Below are positions 31,901-41,300 of a stretch of 64,000 nucleotides of DNA, in pieces. Under the pieces are notes generated by a model that was not told where the DNA came from, did no database searches, and saw only the letters and a list, made by a program, of their open reading frames with translations. How positions within the stretch are numbered: position 1 is the stretch's first letter; the number at the start of each line of letters is the position of its first letter. This DNA comes from Trileptium ribeirensis (Eukaryota; Nematoda; Enoplea; Enoplida; Thoracostomopsidae). Made by a program: the position numbers and the translations under genes. The stretch lies in the NCBI GenBank assembly GCA_030248225.1, contig JASANE010003323.1:1-64000 (forward strand), read 5' to 3'.

Positions 31901-33862
31901 GGGTACCACAGGACGGACTCCGGGTGCGGGTCGGTTCGCGCAAAAGTAATTTATTGATACAGAGCGAGCGAAGTTTCCACAGTCGCTGCCAAGGGGAAAT
32001 CGTGCAAGTTACTTTTCTGTTTGTCGTTATCTGTTTTTTGTTCAGTAGCAAACATGATGGCGATGTGCCCTGGTTGAACAGTAAGAACTTCCACCCTACT
32101 GTCCGGGCAAAAATTGTTGTAAAGATTCTTTGTGTAATCAGACCATACCCCTGGAACTTTTAACGTCATGCATAGTTGTCATGCGTTGTGACGCGGTGAA
32201 GCTAATGTTAAAATTGGGAAGATACAAAAGCATCGATGCTTGCCAGCAACCAGTCTAAGCTTGCTTATAAAATATCATCTGTGATACGATTTTAACCGAT
32301 CATGGTTGACAGTCAGGTGGAGAACAGCTGGTTTAAATTAATTGTAGTCGTTGGTAACGCTACGGCTACATACATGACTCCTTATTATTTTAGGCCGGTG
32401 GTTCTGGTAAATTTAAATTTCGCTCGGCTGAAGAACAGCGGCGCGATCGAAAAGTTGAGCGAGATCGAGAAAAAGAAGGGACGCTTCATCTACCGACTAT
32501 GTCATCTGGCCCTGGAGACTTAATGGCCGATCTAACAGCTGCGTTAAATTTGCGGCGTCGCGGCATCTCTGGACGTGCCGATAGAGCAGATTCAAGTATA
32601 AATATCAACATTATATATTTCTTTAATTCCAGTTTAGGGTTTGCCTATGTACTTCTACGCGCATGCGCGCTAGTAAACGTGGATAAATTTTTTGACGACT
32701 CAGTTTGACTCGGTGTAAAATTTCATGTTTTTATTGGTCATGGCAGCGTTTAGTTTTCTTATATCATAATGACTCTAGTTTACATACCACAACTTTTTTC
32801 GTTGCGTTGAGAACAAATTTTTAATCTGTAAGAACGAAATTAAACATACCTATTTTGATTATACATAAATTGTTTTTGAAACATTAGAACGACATTGTAG
32901 GTGAACCATTTTGTAACAAAATTTTGAGGACTTGATATTTGAGCCGCATTGTTGTAGTTAACTGTTCATAGTAGAGTTCAGCGGCATGTTGATAACAGGT
33001 CAACACCAATTTAACTTTGAAAATTTTCAAGTAGTTAGCCGCTAACTGTCGCATTTTTGTGGTGATGGAAGATGGTTTTGGCAACACGAAAAGATCTGTC
33101 GAGCATATAAACTCAGTGACTGATTTATATAAGTGAGAAACATATATACCGGATGATATCATTGCCAAGTATCGATCGCAAGTGAACTGATGTGATACGT
33201 AAAAATCTGTGATGGAGCTTCTTTCTTAAAGTTTATTAGGAACATTAGCAACTGAACCTGCAATAATGACGTGTCATGTGAAGGTGTAATATGAATACCT
33301 GTAGTTGCATATATAGGTGAGTTAGATTTTCTTGTGCTTATGATGATGCAATGCATTCTTTAAAGATTCATTTATACACATACAAACTAAAACACATACA
33401 CACACTTAAAATCTAAAATTATAGTAATCGGATTTTGCTAGCCGGAAAATAGTAGAATATAGCGGTTGAATTTTACATGCACAATGTGATGTAACACATG
33501 GTAGGAATATGCAGAAATCATTATTTCTGACTAATGTTTGTAGGACATTTGTTCAGACTTAGATATTAATTATAACTGGATTTAAAAGCTATTAGTATTT
33601 ACTTCACTTCATCGATTTGTGATTGTTCCTGATAATGGTTATATCGATAGACTGTGCTCTTTACTTTCGCGTGAACTTTTGTTGTCGCAAATGTTCTGTT
33701 CATCTTTTAGGTGAATCGAAACAAGTGGCCCCGGTATCTCGCAAACCCGATATGTCCAGTGTAATGGCATCCTTAGCTGAGCAAATTTCCAAAAAAAAGT
33801 TGGATGATGCCGAGTCACCGCCGTCGGAACCAGAATCAGATGTTAGTTGGGATGAAGATTGA
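13762..33862 (+). CDS. WASHC1: WASH complex subunit 1, complete gene, 8 coding exons, 530 aa
   Basis: Gene-level entry. WASH1 activates the Arp2/3 complex on endosomes as part of the five-subunit WASH complex, driving retromer-linked sorting. The eight exons (each listed) total 1593 nt and read 530 residues plus TGA without a break. All junctions are GT..AG and phase-consistent (intron phases 2,0,2,1,1,0,1). Order: N-terminal WAHD1 region (about 1-265, with VSDLLLFNT and DVPELLPDLPGVA), linker, nine-proline run (about 356-364), WH2 actin-binding motif (about 405-425, LMNAIREAGGSGKFKF), second motif (about 453-473, GDLMADLTAALNLRRRGISG) and an acidic end with Trp at about 527 (SDVSWDED). Human WASH1 is about 465 residues, so this is slightly longer, mostly in the linker. 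Introns carry many TEs, including a LINE in intron 6. The first ATG of exon 1 is taken as start because it matches the family N-terminus. Identification is secure. Confidence 0.95.
14027..14140. mobile_element. MITE, family 2, in WASH1 intron 1
   Basis: Left TACAGTTATGGACAGAAATA and right TCGTCCTTAACCACAAACTG as imperfect inverted ends. It begins 65 bp after the exon 1 donor. No coding capacity. Confidence 0.5.
14709..15315. mobile_element. Foldback-like element with long inverted arms (about 180 bp)
   Basis: The left arm from GCATGCATGGGT through TCGGGTCCCAAGG (about 14709-14875) is the imperfect reverse complement of the right arm, about 15148-15315, which ends ACATGCATGC. Shared phrases include TTTTGGTATTTTTGTGAT, CCTCCCCTGAT, TTTCAACCGAAA and TTTAGATTTTTTCGGGTCCC. 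The roughly 270-bp centre is unrelated. It is a non-autonomous element in WASH1 intron 1 whose transcript could form a long duplex. Confidence 0.85.
15837..15923. repeat. 43-bp tandem duplication
   Basis: TATTAGATCGTATTACACTG occurs at 15838 and 15881; two near-identical copies end to end. In WASH1 intron 1. Confidence 0.85.
16400..16905. repeat. Dispersed repeat ending CTTCGCTCGTTTCACTC
   Basis: The right end, AGTAAGAATTTTTTGCTTCG then CTCGTTTCACTC and AGAATTTAA, parallels 42270-42332. The upstream parts also resemble each other (AAAGAGCATAAATAGGGTTTCA here, AAAGGGCACAAATAGAGATTTCA there). It contains no open frame of interest. Confidence 0.5.
17121..17672. mobile_element. GC-rich TIR element E1
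   Basis: Inverted ends GGCCTCTCCA (left) and TGCAGAGGCC (right), with flanks CGCTCCCCT and AGCTCCCTG that may be a decayed target duplication. The interior is packed with GCCGGGGGGC and ACCGAAATTTTTGCCGGGGG units, notably at 17130-17275 and 17468-17645. It sits 43 bp upstream of WASH1 exon 2. The long frames across it in several phases simply read the repeat and are not genes. Confidence 0.65.
17716..17866 (+). CDS. WASHC1: WASH1 exon 2 (residues 67-117)
   Basis: Encodes (S)ENLNTLKGCKRALAVYAPSR and onward to NSNILSQ, matching the region after the first WAHD1 helices (IKGSKKA-like). Acceptor TTTGTTTTAG before 17716, donor CAG|GTTATC at 17867. Enters in phase 2, leaves in phase 0. Confidence 0.9.
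17940..18301. mobile_element. GC-rich TIR element E2
   Basis: Inverted ends GGCCTGTCCACAG and CTGTGGACAGGCC (13 of 13), flanked by CT and AG that extend the symmetry. G-runs lie inside both ends (AGTGGGGGGG-type). No clean target duplication. In WASH1 intron 2, 73 bp after exon 2. Confidence 0.75.
18605..18668. repeat. 35-bp tandem duplication
   Basis: GACTCTATGGCTTTATAAAT occurs at 18605 and 18640, followed in both by AATATGTTT. WASH1 intron 2, about 100 bp before exon 3. Confidence 0.85.
18771..18997 (+). CDS. WASHC1: WASH1 exon 3 (residues 118-193)
   Basis: Encodes PLPVARLQSLKSRTVGYDPS and ends LGPIPQNLCSVSDLLLFNTS, matching the conserved LPxNxxSVSxLLLFNT block of WASH1. Acceptor GCCATTTTAG before 18771, donor GTAAGT at 18998; leaves in phase 2. 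Confidence 0.95.
21182..21432 (+). CDS. WASHC1: WASH1 exon 4 (residues 193-277)
   Basis: Encodes YQELAPEVLAATYGDGSRTR through MGEVPSFDVPELLPDLPG. The last block is the strongly conserved PSFDVPxxLPDLPG motif. Acceptor TCTTTCACAG before 21182, donor GTATTG at 21433; phase 2 in, phase 1 out. Introns 3 and 4 (18998-21181 and 21433-25972) contain no other gene. Confidence 0.95.
22133..23786. mobile_element. Non-autonomous TIR element, copy B (C-rich family), full length
   Basis: Left GGGGTCATTTCACGAAACCG and right TGGTTTCGTGAAATGACCC inverted ends, flanked by ATAG at the right and ATA(G) at the left. It carries an inverted G10 tract near the left end (22165-22191) and TGTAGCCCCCCCGACCTG units at 22725, 22860-22912 and a tandem run of five at 23181-23275. 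This 1654-bp copy is the longest of three; no transposase frame. Confidence 0.85.
23964..24100. mobile_element. MITE, family 2, in WASH1 intron 4
   Basis: Left TACAGTTACGGACATAAATA and right TTTATTTATGTCAGTAACTG are good inverted repeats. The inner ends are also complementary (AAAGCAAA-type). No coding capacity. Confidence 0.65.
24355..24620 (-). repeat. Dispersed repeat with GAATTC + GCGAAGCGAGCGAGTG end, minus orientation
   Basis: GAATTCGAGTGGAATGAGAG then AGCGAAGCGAGCGAGTGGAAC is the reverse complement of the repeat-end word at 42276-42330. A (TCTG)n-like run CTGTCTGTCTGTGTCTGTG lies at 24446-24467. Confidence 0.45.
25599..25795. mobile_element. Tc1/mariner-like MITE, family 1, upstream of WASH1 exon 5
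   Basis: Left TACAGTACCCGCCAAAAATG and right CATTTTTGGCGAGTACTGTA, about 28-bp inverted ends. The interior is two arrays of GACTCGCTCGCGACTCGCTC. It ends 177 bp before exon 5. Confidence 0.85.
25973..26191 (+). CDS. WASHC1: WASH1 exon 5 (residues 277-350)
   Basis: Opens GVADLFYKADVPSIAPS, continuing LPDLPG of exon 4 into the conserved GIANDLxYxADxGPxIAPS-type segment, then a Ser/Thr-rich linker. Acceptor GTTTTGTAG before 25973, donor A|GTAAAT at 26192; phase 1 in and out. Copies of one MITE family flank it on both sides. Confidence 0.93.
26203..26358. mobile_element. Tc1/mariner-like MITE, family 1, 11 bp after exon 5 donor
   Basis: Left TACAGTACTCTCCAAAACTG and right CATTTCTGATGAGTAATGTA, diverged from the family consensus but clearly the same ends. 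It begins just after GTAAATGTATG of the exon 5 donor. Confidence 0.75.
26884..27119. mobile_element. GC-rich TIR element E3 with 9-bp target duplication
   Basis: Inverted ends GGCTAGTCAAA and TTTGGACTAGCC, flanked by perfect ATATCCACT at 26875-26883 and 27120-27128. The interior has TTTTGCCGGGGGGCAGCCGAA, as in E1. It lies in WASH1 intron 5, 143 bp before exon 6. No transposase. Confidence 0.85.
27272..27462 (+). CDS. WASHC1: WASH1 exon 6 (residues 350-413): polyproline and start of WH2
   Basis: Encodes VLIPN followed by nine prolines, an acidic/polar linker, and SNLMNAIRE, the start of the WH2 helix. Acceptor TTCAAGTAG before 27272, donor GAA|GTATGT at 27463; phase 1 in, phase 0 out. The proline run is the expected profilin/SH3-type region of WASH1. 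Confidence 0.93.
28020..30380 (+). mobile_element. Decayed non-LTR retrotransposon (RTE-like LINE) in WASH1 intron 6
   Basis: Pieces of one LINE protein appear in order on the + strand but in shifting frames. They are: an endonuclease C-terminal part near 28200-28300 (DHAILQVSVKMKLA); a linker (YRKIYQFAKRACGRPTAAG); RT-domain text LNGILSEMLKYGS and AWRTADIIPLFKNGD at 28930-29070; FVDFKAAFDSVDRSN near 29290; and a C-terminal part with RVRWLGHVLKMADTRL at 30090-30135 and RRPRGQAFATWN after it. Several stops and shifts break the frame, so it is dead. It is in the same orientation as WASH1. The 5' end is not clear. Confidence 0.8.
30439..30877. mobile_element. TIR element with internal perfect palindromes
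   Basis: Left CACCGGGGTTATTTTAG and right CTAAAATAACCCCAGGAG are inverted. Inside, TGACCCCTTAAGGGGTCA, an 18-bp perfect palindrome, occurs at 30530-30547 and 30721-30738, and AAGGGGTCA words recur throughout. A G/C-run segment lies at 30795-30865. It directly abuts the 3' end of the LINE. No target duplication seen. Confidence 0.65.
30880..32393 (+). other. Remaining WASH1 intron 6
   Basis: No exon or boundary recognised. It contains short frames on both strands without domains, and a GC-richer patch at 31860-32000 with the word GAGCGAGCGAAG, also seen near other repeats in this window. Confidence 0.4.
32394..32595 (+). CDS. WASHC1: WASH1 exon 7 (residues 414-481): WH2 end and central motif
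   Basis: Opens AGGSGKFKFRSAEEQRRDRK, completing the WH2 motif, then a charged stretch and GDLMADLTAALNLRRRGISG, the conserved connector that contacts Arp2/3. Acceptor TTATTTTAG before 32394, donor A|GTATAA at 32596; phase 0 in, phase 1 out. Confidence 0.95.
33711..33862 (+). CDS. WASHC1: WASH1 exon 8 (residues 481-530): acidic C-terminus
   Basis: Encodes ESKQVAPVSRKPDMSSVMAS through PPSEPESDVSWDED and a TGA stop. The Trp within an acidic end is the Arp2/3-binding A motif of WASP-family proteins. Acceptor ATCTTTTAG before 33711; enters in phase 1. Confidence 0.95.
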
Positions 33863-35968
33863 TCGTACTATATCTTGTTCACGGTAAAGTAATCATTGGA
33901 ACGGTGGCAGTTTCTCAAATAAGTTATCGGGATCACAATCTTGCGGTTGTTCTTTGTTGGCGTGCTGTCACCAGTATGTTGTCTCCCAGATACGTTAAAT
34001 TTTCACCTCGATGAAATTAATTATTTGGACTTGTTTTTAAACTTGTATTTTGTCGTCATGCGGGCTAAATGTTAATGAGGATAACTGGTTTCTGGTCTCT
34101 TGTTGAGCTTCGATAGCTTTCGTATACCCATCAGTCACCCAGGACAGTCGTAAATTAGTGAATTTCTTTCTACATTATTGAATCTTCTTGGACTGGGTGC
34201 GAGTATCTTGCATTAGCCGTTATTTAGAAACTGTTACTCTGTTTTTAAGGACACTTGCACTTGCAACGAACGCCGAATGACAAACCAGGCAGTCTGCTCG
34301 CTGCGCAATGTGTGCTGTACCAAATGTGTCTTACGAGCGAAAAGGTTATTCGGTATTGCTATGTTTGCTTCAACTCGAATTTAGCCATATACAGTAGGTA
34401 CAATTGTGCGCTTTTGTACCTGCTTCTACTAAGGTATTTTCCATGAGTAAACTCAAGCTGTGTCGTCTATAGAGAACAAAACATTCATTGCAATAGGCAA
34501 TTCCAAATTCAAATATTTGTGAAGGCAGAGCGACTGATTGTAGAACGGGGTAATTTCTATTTGCTAGCACAGTGGGCCTATTTGTTCTTTGGCCGCAAAT
34601 TCGTTTCACAACGTGTAGCTCGCATTCCGCATTTTTTCGTTACGCTAGCACATTTCGTTGTATTAAAACTAAACGTGTAGTTTGCAAACATTACATGTGA
34701 TGTGCAGGTTTTAAAACGATAAACAGGAAAATTTTCGTCGATAATGAACTAAAAAATTTTCCAGTTCAAATTAATGCCAAACGGTCACAAATCGGTTGCT
34801 TAATGTTTTTGAAGTAATCATTAATAAGACAATTTTTATCACTATACGTTCTGGATGCGTCGCCCAAAGCACCAATTTTATGTTCTCTTACACATTCAAC
34901 ATTGTGTCATATTATATTTAGATGTGCCAAATTTTAGTCAGCAATGTTTGATAAGACAAAAAATATGTAATCCTGCTAGAATTTCAGACAAGCTTAGCTT
35001 AGTTTAGCTCTCTGAATATTTCTTAATCCATGGGCACAAATTTGATTGCTTGTAGAATTTGGAGCCCTCTGCGTTAGTGTAATATTGTGTTTGCAGGCGT
35101 CAAGCGAAATCTGTTATAGTTATCTGGCCCCAGGTCAACTTGTTGGTGTGACGTTACATCTTTAAACAGCTTAGTGAAGTGTTTTCGGGGGCAAGTTCTT
35201 ATTTATATGGCTAACATAAAAGCTTTGGTACATTAAGAATTGCACAGCCAACAAATCACCTACACCACTCTGCTTGACTGGTCATTATTAATCACCAGGA
35301 ATGTAGTCTATATATGTGATGCATATACCTATATTTGTTTGGAAGCAAAGATAATGTTTCACTCACTGTGAGCCGGTTGGAAGCGCAGTTTCAGGATCGG
35401 TTTGCTAAGCTTTTATATTGGTATAGAAAATATTTCTATTTTATATTAAAAAACTTTTAATAAAATTTTATCAACGAATGCGTTCTATGTACAGGGAGTG
35501 TATAATAATGTGTTGTAATCGGTGCATTCCCGTTCATATAATTTCAATTTTGTCTGCATTAAATTAAAGCATTACACGTTTCTAGGTTTGGCTCTATATA
35601 ATTATATATCTAACCCAATTTGCTATTTTTTAGTTTGTCGCGTTTTTCACGGTTCGGTGATTTTTGCTCCGGATGCTAAACTAATTTAAATTTAATATGT
35701 AAAAAGACATTTTCTAGGCAACCTAGAAATTGATAGTTTTGTACAAACAACTTGATCTTTATTACTAACAAAATAGAGTGGCAGGTTTTCATTACAGGAA
35801 GCCATCGATTTTGATTTGGAAGTTCTATGCATAAACAGTACTTTATGTGACATTTATGAGGTAGATTGATGACGAGCTTTACATCGAAGTTAACGGAGTA
35901 TAGAGGTAATAGAAATTGGTAATCTAAGTGGAGATGCTGGAAGTTGATTCCGTTTTCTTTAACTACTC
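33863..35968. other. WASH1 3' UTR and gene-free interval
   Basis: No AATAAA was seen close after the WASH1 stop, so the 3' end is not placed. The rest is AT-rich with no recognised exon or element. Confidence 0.4.
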
Positions 35969-35972
35969 AACC

Positions 35973-35978
35973 TTTATT
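35973..35978 (-). terminator. Candidate poly(A) signal for the minus-strand reading frame
   Basis: AATAAA on the minus strand, a few nucleotides after the TAG stop of the 199-codon frame. If used, the 3' UTR would be only about 20-40 nt. Confidence 0.35.
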
Positions 35979-35984
35979 TTAAAC

Positions 35985-36584
35985 CTACGCCTGCCCACAT
36001 TGCATATATGCTAAACATAACTGAAGCCAACTGTAAATCTGTTTATCGTAAAAACTAGCGTGCTTGTCAGCTTTATACTGTTCGGAGAAGCGGGAAGTGG
36101 TAATTTGGCTGCTTTTTGGACACCTCAACCCTCTTACGGAGCATTGAAGCACCCCTCTGCGAATCCACGTTTTATGGCTAAACTCGACTAAGTGTTCTTT
36201 GACTAAGACATATAGATAAACAATTTCTGTTGGGGTAGGGATGTGCAAATCTGTTGTAGCTGCATAATATTTGTTTTGTGTTAGAGATGGAACAAGGTCA
36301 CTGTATGTAACCCCGTCTAATTCAGAATTCGAAAGCGCTTTCCTCTGCAGTGTAATCAGCATAACAGAATAGCGTCTTTTGATTTCTTGTTTGTCTGCTC
36401 GGCTTCTTCGTAAAGACAGTAGAAACTCAAGTTCGGGTAAACCAAGCTCTGCGACGATTGTTTCAAAAATTCGCAAGAACCGCCATAAAGATGCAAATTT
36501 GTTAAGCTGGTTTCGGACTGTGTTATGAATGAGGTTTTGGGCCATGACATGAACCGAAAAACGACTTATGGCCATGGATAACAT
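35985..36584 (-). CDS. Unidentified 199-residue frame, possible terminal exon or pseudogene
   Basis: The longest frame in the window not explained by a known family. I do not recognise it. Seen: a mostly helical, soluble-looking sequence with blocks such as LWRFLRIFETIVAELGLPEL, TPTEIVYLYVLVKEHLVEF and IYSWLQLCLAYMQCGQA; no signal peptide or membrane segment; no repeat-like composition; not present elsewhere in the window. The first ATG is arbitrary. Reading upstream in frame gives KGTH, a TGA (about 36597-36599), then DDLEECTRMKWT, preceded by an acceptor-like ..CTGAATTACAG ending near 36635. Either the exon starts inside that stretch, or a TGA interrupts the real exon and this is a pseudogene. 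A poly(A) signal follows the TAG stop. No upstream exons were found, so it could also be a fragment of a retroposed gene. Confidence 0.45.
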   Translation of the reverse strand: MLSMAISRFSVHVMAQNLIHNTVRNQLNKFASLWRFLRIFETIVAELGLPELEFLLSLRRSRADKQEIKRRYSVMLITLQRKALSNSELDGVTYSDLVPSLTQNKYYAATTDLHIPTPTEIVYLYVLVKEHLVEFSHKTWIRRGVLQCSVRGLRCPKSSQITTSRFSEQYKADKHASFYDKQIYSWLQLCLAYMQCGQA

Positions 36585-36639
36585 ATGGGTCCCTTTTCAC
36601 GTCCATTTCATACGCGTACACTCTTCCAAGTCATCTGTA

Positions 36640-38105
36640 ATTCAGGTTGAAACCACCTCAGTCGGTGACAAACCGCTTTCCAAAATACAGCCAAGAGGCT
36701 TAAATAAAGGCTATAAACGTATAAAATTTTTTGAAACCACAGGTACCTGTTTAAAAATAATGGCCTGTATACAGCCACTAGTGAACTCAGAAATTTTCAG
36801 GCCCGCCAAGATTGTATAGTGTGGGTTTGGAAGTTCAGCTTTACTGTCGAATTTAAACCGTTCTGCTGCATTTAGCTTCATATTAGTGGTGGCAATTTTA
36901 TGCCAGCAGTTATCGCTGCCCAGGCTACACGACGAATAACGTGGGGAACTCTAGTTTATGAAGACTGTCAAATTGATAATACACTCATATCAAGGTCTTT
37001 ACCACAGCGACGAGTTGACAAATACCAAAGTTTTTAGGGCATATACCCACAAAACGGAACTAACCGTCCAGTCTTTTAAACAGCGCCTGGATATAGAAAT
37101 GAATTCAGCCATTTCGTTGACACCGGCCTAGGGCCAATAAATGGAAACATGAAGCGTTCATAGGAATTTTCTTATCAATTTTATGACCACTCAGTTTTCG
37201 GGCGGTCGCTTATTAAACCGGACTACTATATCTTTTATACAACGCTGATTTATCGGAACCCTTTGATAACTTCGACAATAGCTACTCAGTGTGCAGAATT
37301 CTGCAAGAAGCGGTCAAATCAGCGGGTTCAGTACTTGGGGCTGTGCTCGTTTGGCTCACAGGTACCTGTACCCGCGTACAGCTCTGATTTACATGCCTCA
37401 CTTGAACACCTGGTTTGGCGCAGGATTGTCGTCTGTAGCTATAACCCTACAGAAAACATTTTTTCGTCCGCATATTAGCGGCTTGTCAAGCACGCATTAA
37501 ACTGTTTTGTAATATCACTTGCGTACAGATTCGTGGAATTATACATGGGCTGGTTTAAAAAACGCCTTGTCATCGAGTCATTACGGTCACCGTGCCTCGG
37601 GTCACTACCGTGATCGAGTTTGTGACAAATTGGTGACATGGTTCCATCTCTGTTTTGTAAATTGCAGGTTGCTTTCTTTAGGAATATTTTCAGTAATTGT
37701 TTATGTTTCGTACGGCAACGGAAAAGGTATGTTGATGCAGTGAGATAATGTATATATAATTTTTACTGGATGCCTATCAGGCGTCCTGTGAAAATGCTAC
37801 ACACGTGTTATCAATTCCCGGAGTCGCGAAATATGATACTGTGTTTTCTCTTTTGGCTTTTTATTGAGCTCGAACACGACATTTTAGCACCTGGACAGAG
37901 CAAAGGCGCTTAAGGTTAAAAATAGTGGGTTCGGCTTCTTTATCTGTCGACGTTTTTTGCTGTCCTAAACTATCATGCCAGTTTCGAATTATATGCATAA
38001 GGTAGCTCTGCATTTTTATTTTTTGCATGAAAATTTCCGATGATTACAGTTAAATACATATTAGCAATAGAGCATTACCATTAATCGAACTTTGCGCGCG
38101 CAACA
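36640..38105. other. Gene-free interval upstream of the minus-strand frame
   Basis: If the 199-codon frame is a terminal exon, its earlier exons should lie here or beyond on the minus strand; none is recognisable. Short + strand frames at 37263-37500 and 37519-37743 have no domain. Confidence 0.35.
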
Positions 38106-38111
38106 TTTGAT

Positions 38112-38370
38112 TTGTGTTGAAAATTATTAAACTTTGTAATAAAGACTCATTGGGCTCAAATTTTCACGCGGTACCCGATTCTGCCGTTAGTAGACTCGAT
38201 CATACACGACTGTATTCTCATCAGATACAAAAGATTTATTTTGTGTTGAAAATTATTAAACTTTGTAATAAAGACCCATTGGGCTCAAATTTTCACACGG
38301 TACCCGATTTTGCTGTTAGTAGACTCGACCATACACGACTGTATTCTCATAAGATACAAAAGATTTATTT
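38112..38370. repeat. 129-bp tandem duplication
   Basis: TTGTGTTGAAAATTATTAAA starts at 38112 and 38241, and the two units match nearly base for base through GATACAAAAGATTTATTT. A frame at 38114-38500 reads through both copies and is not taken as a gene. Confidence 0.9.
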
Positions 38371-38399
38371 GCTGTACAAAATGTTCGATTGGAAGCAAT

Positions 38400-40340
38400 A
38401 TAATATGTTTAAAGAAACATGTACATCCACCTCAATTCCAATAAAAACTAATAACAGCCGTTTGATCGGTCACAGCAGGGCCATTCAAAGCTCACATTGA
38501 GATTGAACAAAATGCATACTCAAGGTGCACAGATCATGCTATGCGACACAATTGGGTCCGTCGCTTTTATTCCAGTTTGACCCGACAGCCCGAGTCCAGT
38601 GACAAGGCATGTCCGGCCTGCATTCCCTACTTTGTGAATCTGTATGAGATACTTGGATTGTTGCATTAACGGCTGACATTTTAAAATTCATTCATTCATA
38701 TGCAGGTAGTAAGTGCTTCCAAATTGGACCACAATTGCCCAATAATGCTAAAAATGCTCATCAATTTTTAAAACTACAGATCCACGAAAACAGCTTTATT
38801 GAACATACTGGAATTTTAGTAACATACTACCATTGTTAGCATAACTTTCAGGTTTGTATGTTTTTCTTGGAAATGAGTTATTGTTGATAGCGTATTAAAG
38901 CTAGAAATCGGGTTGTGGCGCAAATAATAATTGATCCCTTAATATGAAAATATTGTTGTCTTCTAATGTGAACCAGTGTTATTGTAAAGTGTATATACCC
39001 GTACAATTTATGTAATGCAATTTTAGCTGCAAGAATGGCTAAAGGGGGATAATTGACGCCTACAACCAGGCCCATCGACGGGGTGAAGGGGCAGGGGAGG
39101 AGGCCTGGAGCAGGGGAGGCAAATTGCTTAACAAGTCAGTTCTAAAACTAAACTAGGAAGTTTTAGCTAGTATTTACATCCAACCTAAAACCATAGCCAG
39201 TGCTAGGAAGTGAGGGCCCTCTGACTTATGATGTGAAGGGTACCTAAACCCCCCAGGCGCCGAAAATTTTGGTAATTTCGCAAAAATTGAGGCAAATCGA
39301 CAAAAATTGGCACAGGCCAAAATTAGTAAAATTTTGGCAAAAATAGGGGAATTTAGCAAAAATTCAGGAACTTTCAGTGCTTCTTTTTTTGCAGACAAAT
39401 TCAAACACTCGTCTGCTCGAATTGATAAAAAAACAATTGCGTGAGGACTCCGAATTGAGAGAAACGAGGGTGCTAACGCCGGCTTTGCGTAAAACCGAAA
39501 GAAATAAACATGAAAAATGGTAGATATAAATACAGGTCCAATTTAGTATATATGAATATTGAAATCCAAATAATCAAAAAATGATTCAATAGTTAATATT
39601 TCATTATGGTCAATAGCAACTGTATATACGTACGTAGTGAGCAGTGGATATCTAAAAAGTAGTTCGATCGATTCGCCAGTATCCATCATTAAGTGAACTT
39701 AAAGGCAATTTATGGGAAACTCTCGAATTCTGCAACGGGGTGTCCCCCTGGCTTCTTTGGCAGTGGGTTGGCCTACAACGATGAACCACATGTCTTAATT
39801 AACACATCATTGCGATTTATTCGTTTTACTAACATAAGGACACGTATGTATTTTCACCTAACCTGTGCTATGCTGCAAATGTGTATGTGTTTTGAAACTG
39901 TTAAAAATGGTGTTGTTTGAAAATCGGTTTAATACAAGCTCACAAATGCTGGTTTTGGTTGAAATGCAAGCAGGACAGTACCCCAGGCAGAATAATGTCT
40001 AGTTCTATCACTAGTGTTCCTGTTTGGCAGAGAAGGTGTTGATTCGCCCAATCCCCTTAGCCAAATGGATTTTTCCAGTAAAACGCCGTTTGATACTATG
40101 CCAATATCGACACATTGAGTAGTAAAACATATCGCAATCGAAGGTGAAACGGAGTGGGCGTGGTTTCATTTATATGTTACCATGTTGAGTAATCACCTGC
40201 AACAAAGTGTTTTATGTATATACCACCCTACCACCCTAAAACCTATGTAACCCTGAACCCATTGAAAGTCGAAAAACACTAGTCGATCGTAAATCCATAG
40301 AAAACAACTGAAAACGCATGACGTTTTGGTTCTGGTCACT
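38400..40340. other. Gene-free interval
   Basis: No exon recognised. A short G-rich patch, GGGGTGAAGGGGCAGGGGAG, lies near 39080 with a related GCAGGGGAGGC after it. It may be part of a GC-rich element, but no inverted ends were found. Confidence 0.35.
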
Positions 40341-40367
40341 AGATAACCAAACTATCGTATTCAGCCT

Positions 40368-40376
40368 ATCGAAAAA

Positions 40377-40428
<52 letters not shown>

Positions 40429-40470
40429 TTTTTAACATCGAAAAACCTATATATGTATATATATATAATT
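40368..40470. repeat. (TA)n microsatellite inside an inverted repeat
   Basis: About 24 TA units at 40379-40426. They are bounded by CGAAAAACCTATATA on the left and TATATAGGTTTTTAACATCG on the right, so the whole stretch can fold as one hairpin. A second CGAAAAACCTATATATG follows at 40438. Confidence 0.9.
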
Positions 40471-40539
40471 CTTGACGCCGTGCTCGCAGTACATAACCTA
40501 ACAACTGAAGACTTGCTATGTTCTGGAAATCGGGTTCAC

Positions 40540-41300
40540 TGACCGTAAACCCACTTAAAACCTCTGAAAAGCATAAAATTACGTGTTGATCTCTAGATAA
40601 CCGAACCGTAATATTCAGCAAGTCAAAAACCTTTGTGTTGACCATTCGTGAAGCCCTGCACTTAATAAATAACAAAACTGCTAACAGTTGGAAATCAGGT
40701 TCGTCCACCCATGAAAAATATAGTAAAGTTAAGTTGGACTCAGATATGACATCGTCATATTCAGCTAGTTTGATAACCTACTAGACACATGGTTTAAGGT
40801 AAAAACACACAATATCATGCCGAAATTTTTAAAACCCGTGTTTCTGGCAAAGGTTCGACGAACTCTATTCGGGCCCAAAATGGCGCAAGGAGTGGTCCCA
40901 CAAAAAGTGATATTCAACAAATTTGTAGATCGAGATGAGCTGATTCTGGGTGTCCGTTTTTACTGCGAATCTTCTAGCTCAAGCTATGAGCTAAGAAAGA
41001 CTAGTACCCGTATGTACGTATGTGGCGAAGAGCCCTTAAAAAGCCTGTTTTGTCATTTTGACCCTGAAGTTGGAGTCGGAGCTGTTCGTGTTCTACAAAT
41101 TTTCGCGGTTTTCTCCCGATCGCCGTAAGTGGAAAATCCGCACGCTTCGGTCGCTCCGTTTCAATTAAAACAATCTGACTTGTCCAGATACAGAATTTGT
41201 AGATCATTATGACGGAACAGCGAGTGTGAAACGAAAAATACCATTTCCGTAGGATCGAGAAAATACCGTCACATGTGATTGTTTTTGAGGGTTTGGCCAA
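40540..41300. repeat. Dispersed repeat also found at 49.7-52.2 kb and 62.0-62.5 kb
   Basis: TGCCGAAATTTTTAAAACCC.. and GTGGTCCCACAAAAAGTGAT at 40817-40911 match TGCCGAAATTGGAAAAATC and GTGGTCCCACAAAAAGTGAT at 62359-62451. The family also appears reversed at 49690-52160. Open frames here follow the repeat. Confidence 0.6.

Noticed and set aside
35985..36584. Treating the minus-strand frame as a selenoprotein because of the upstream in-frame TGA
   Set aside because: No SECIS-like structure was identified and the 3' UTR appears very short; a missing splice site or pseudogene is simpler.
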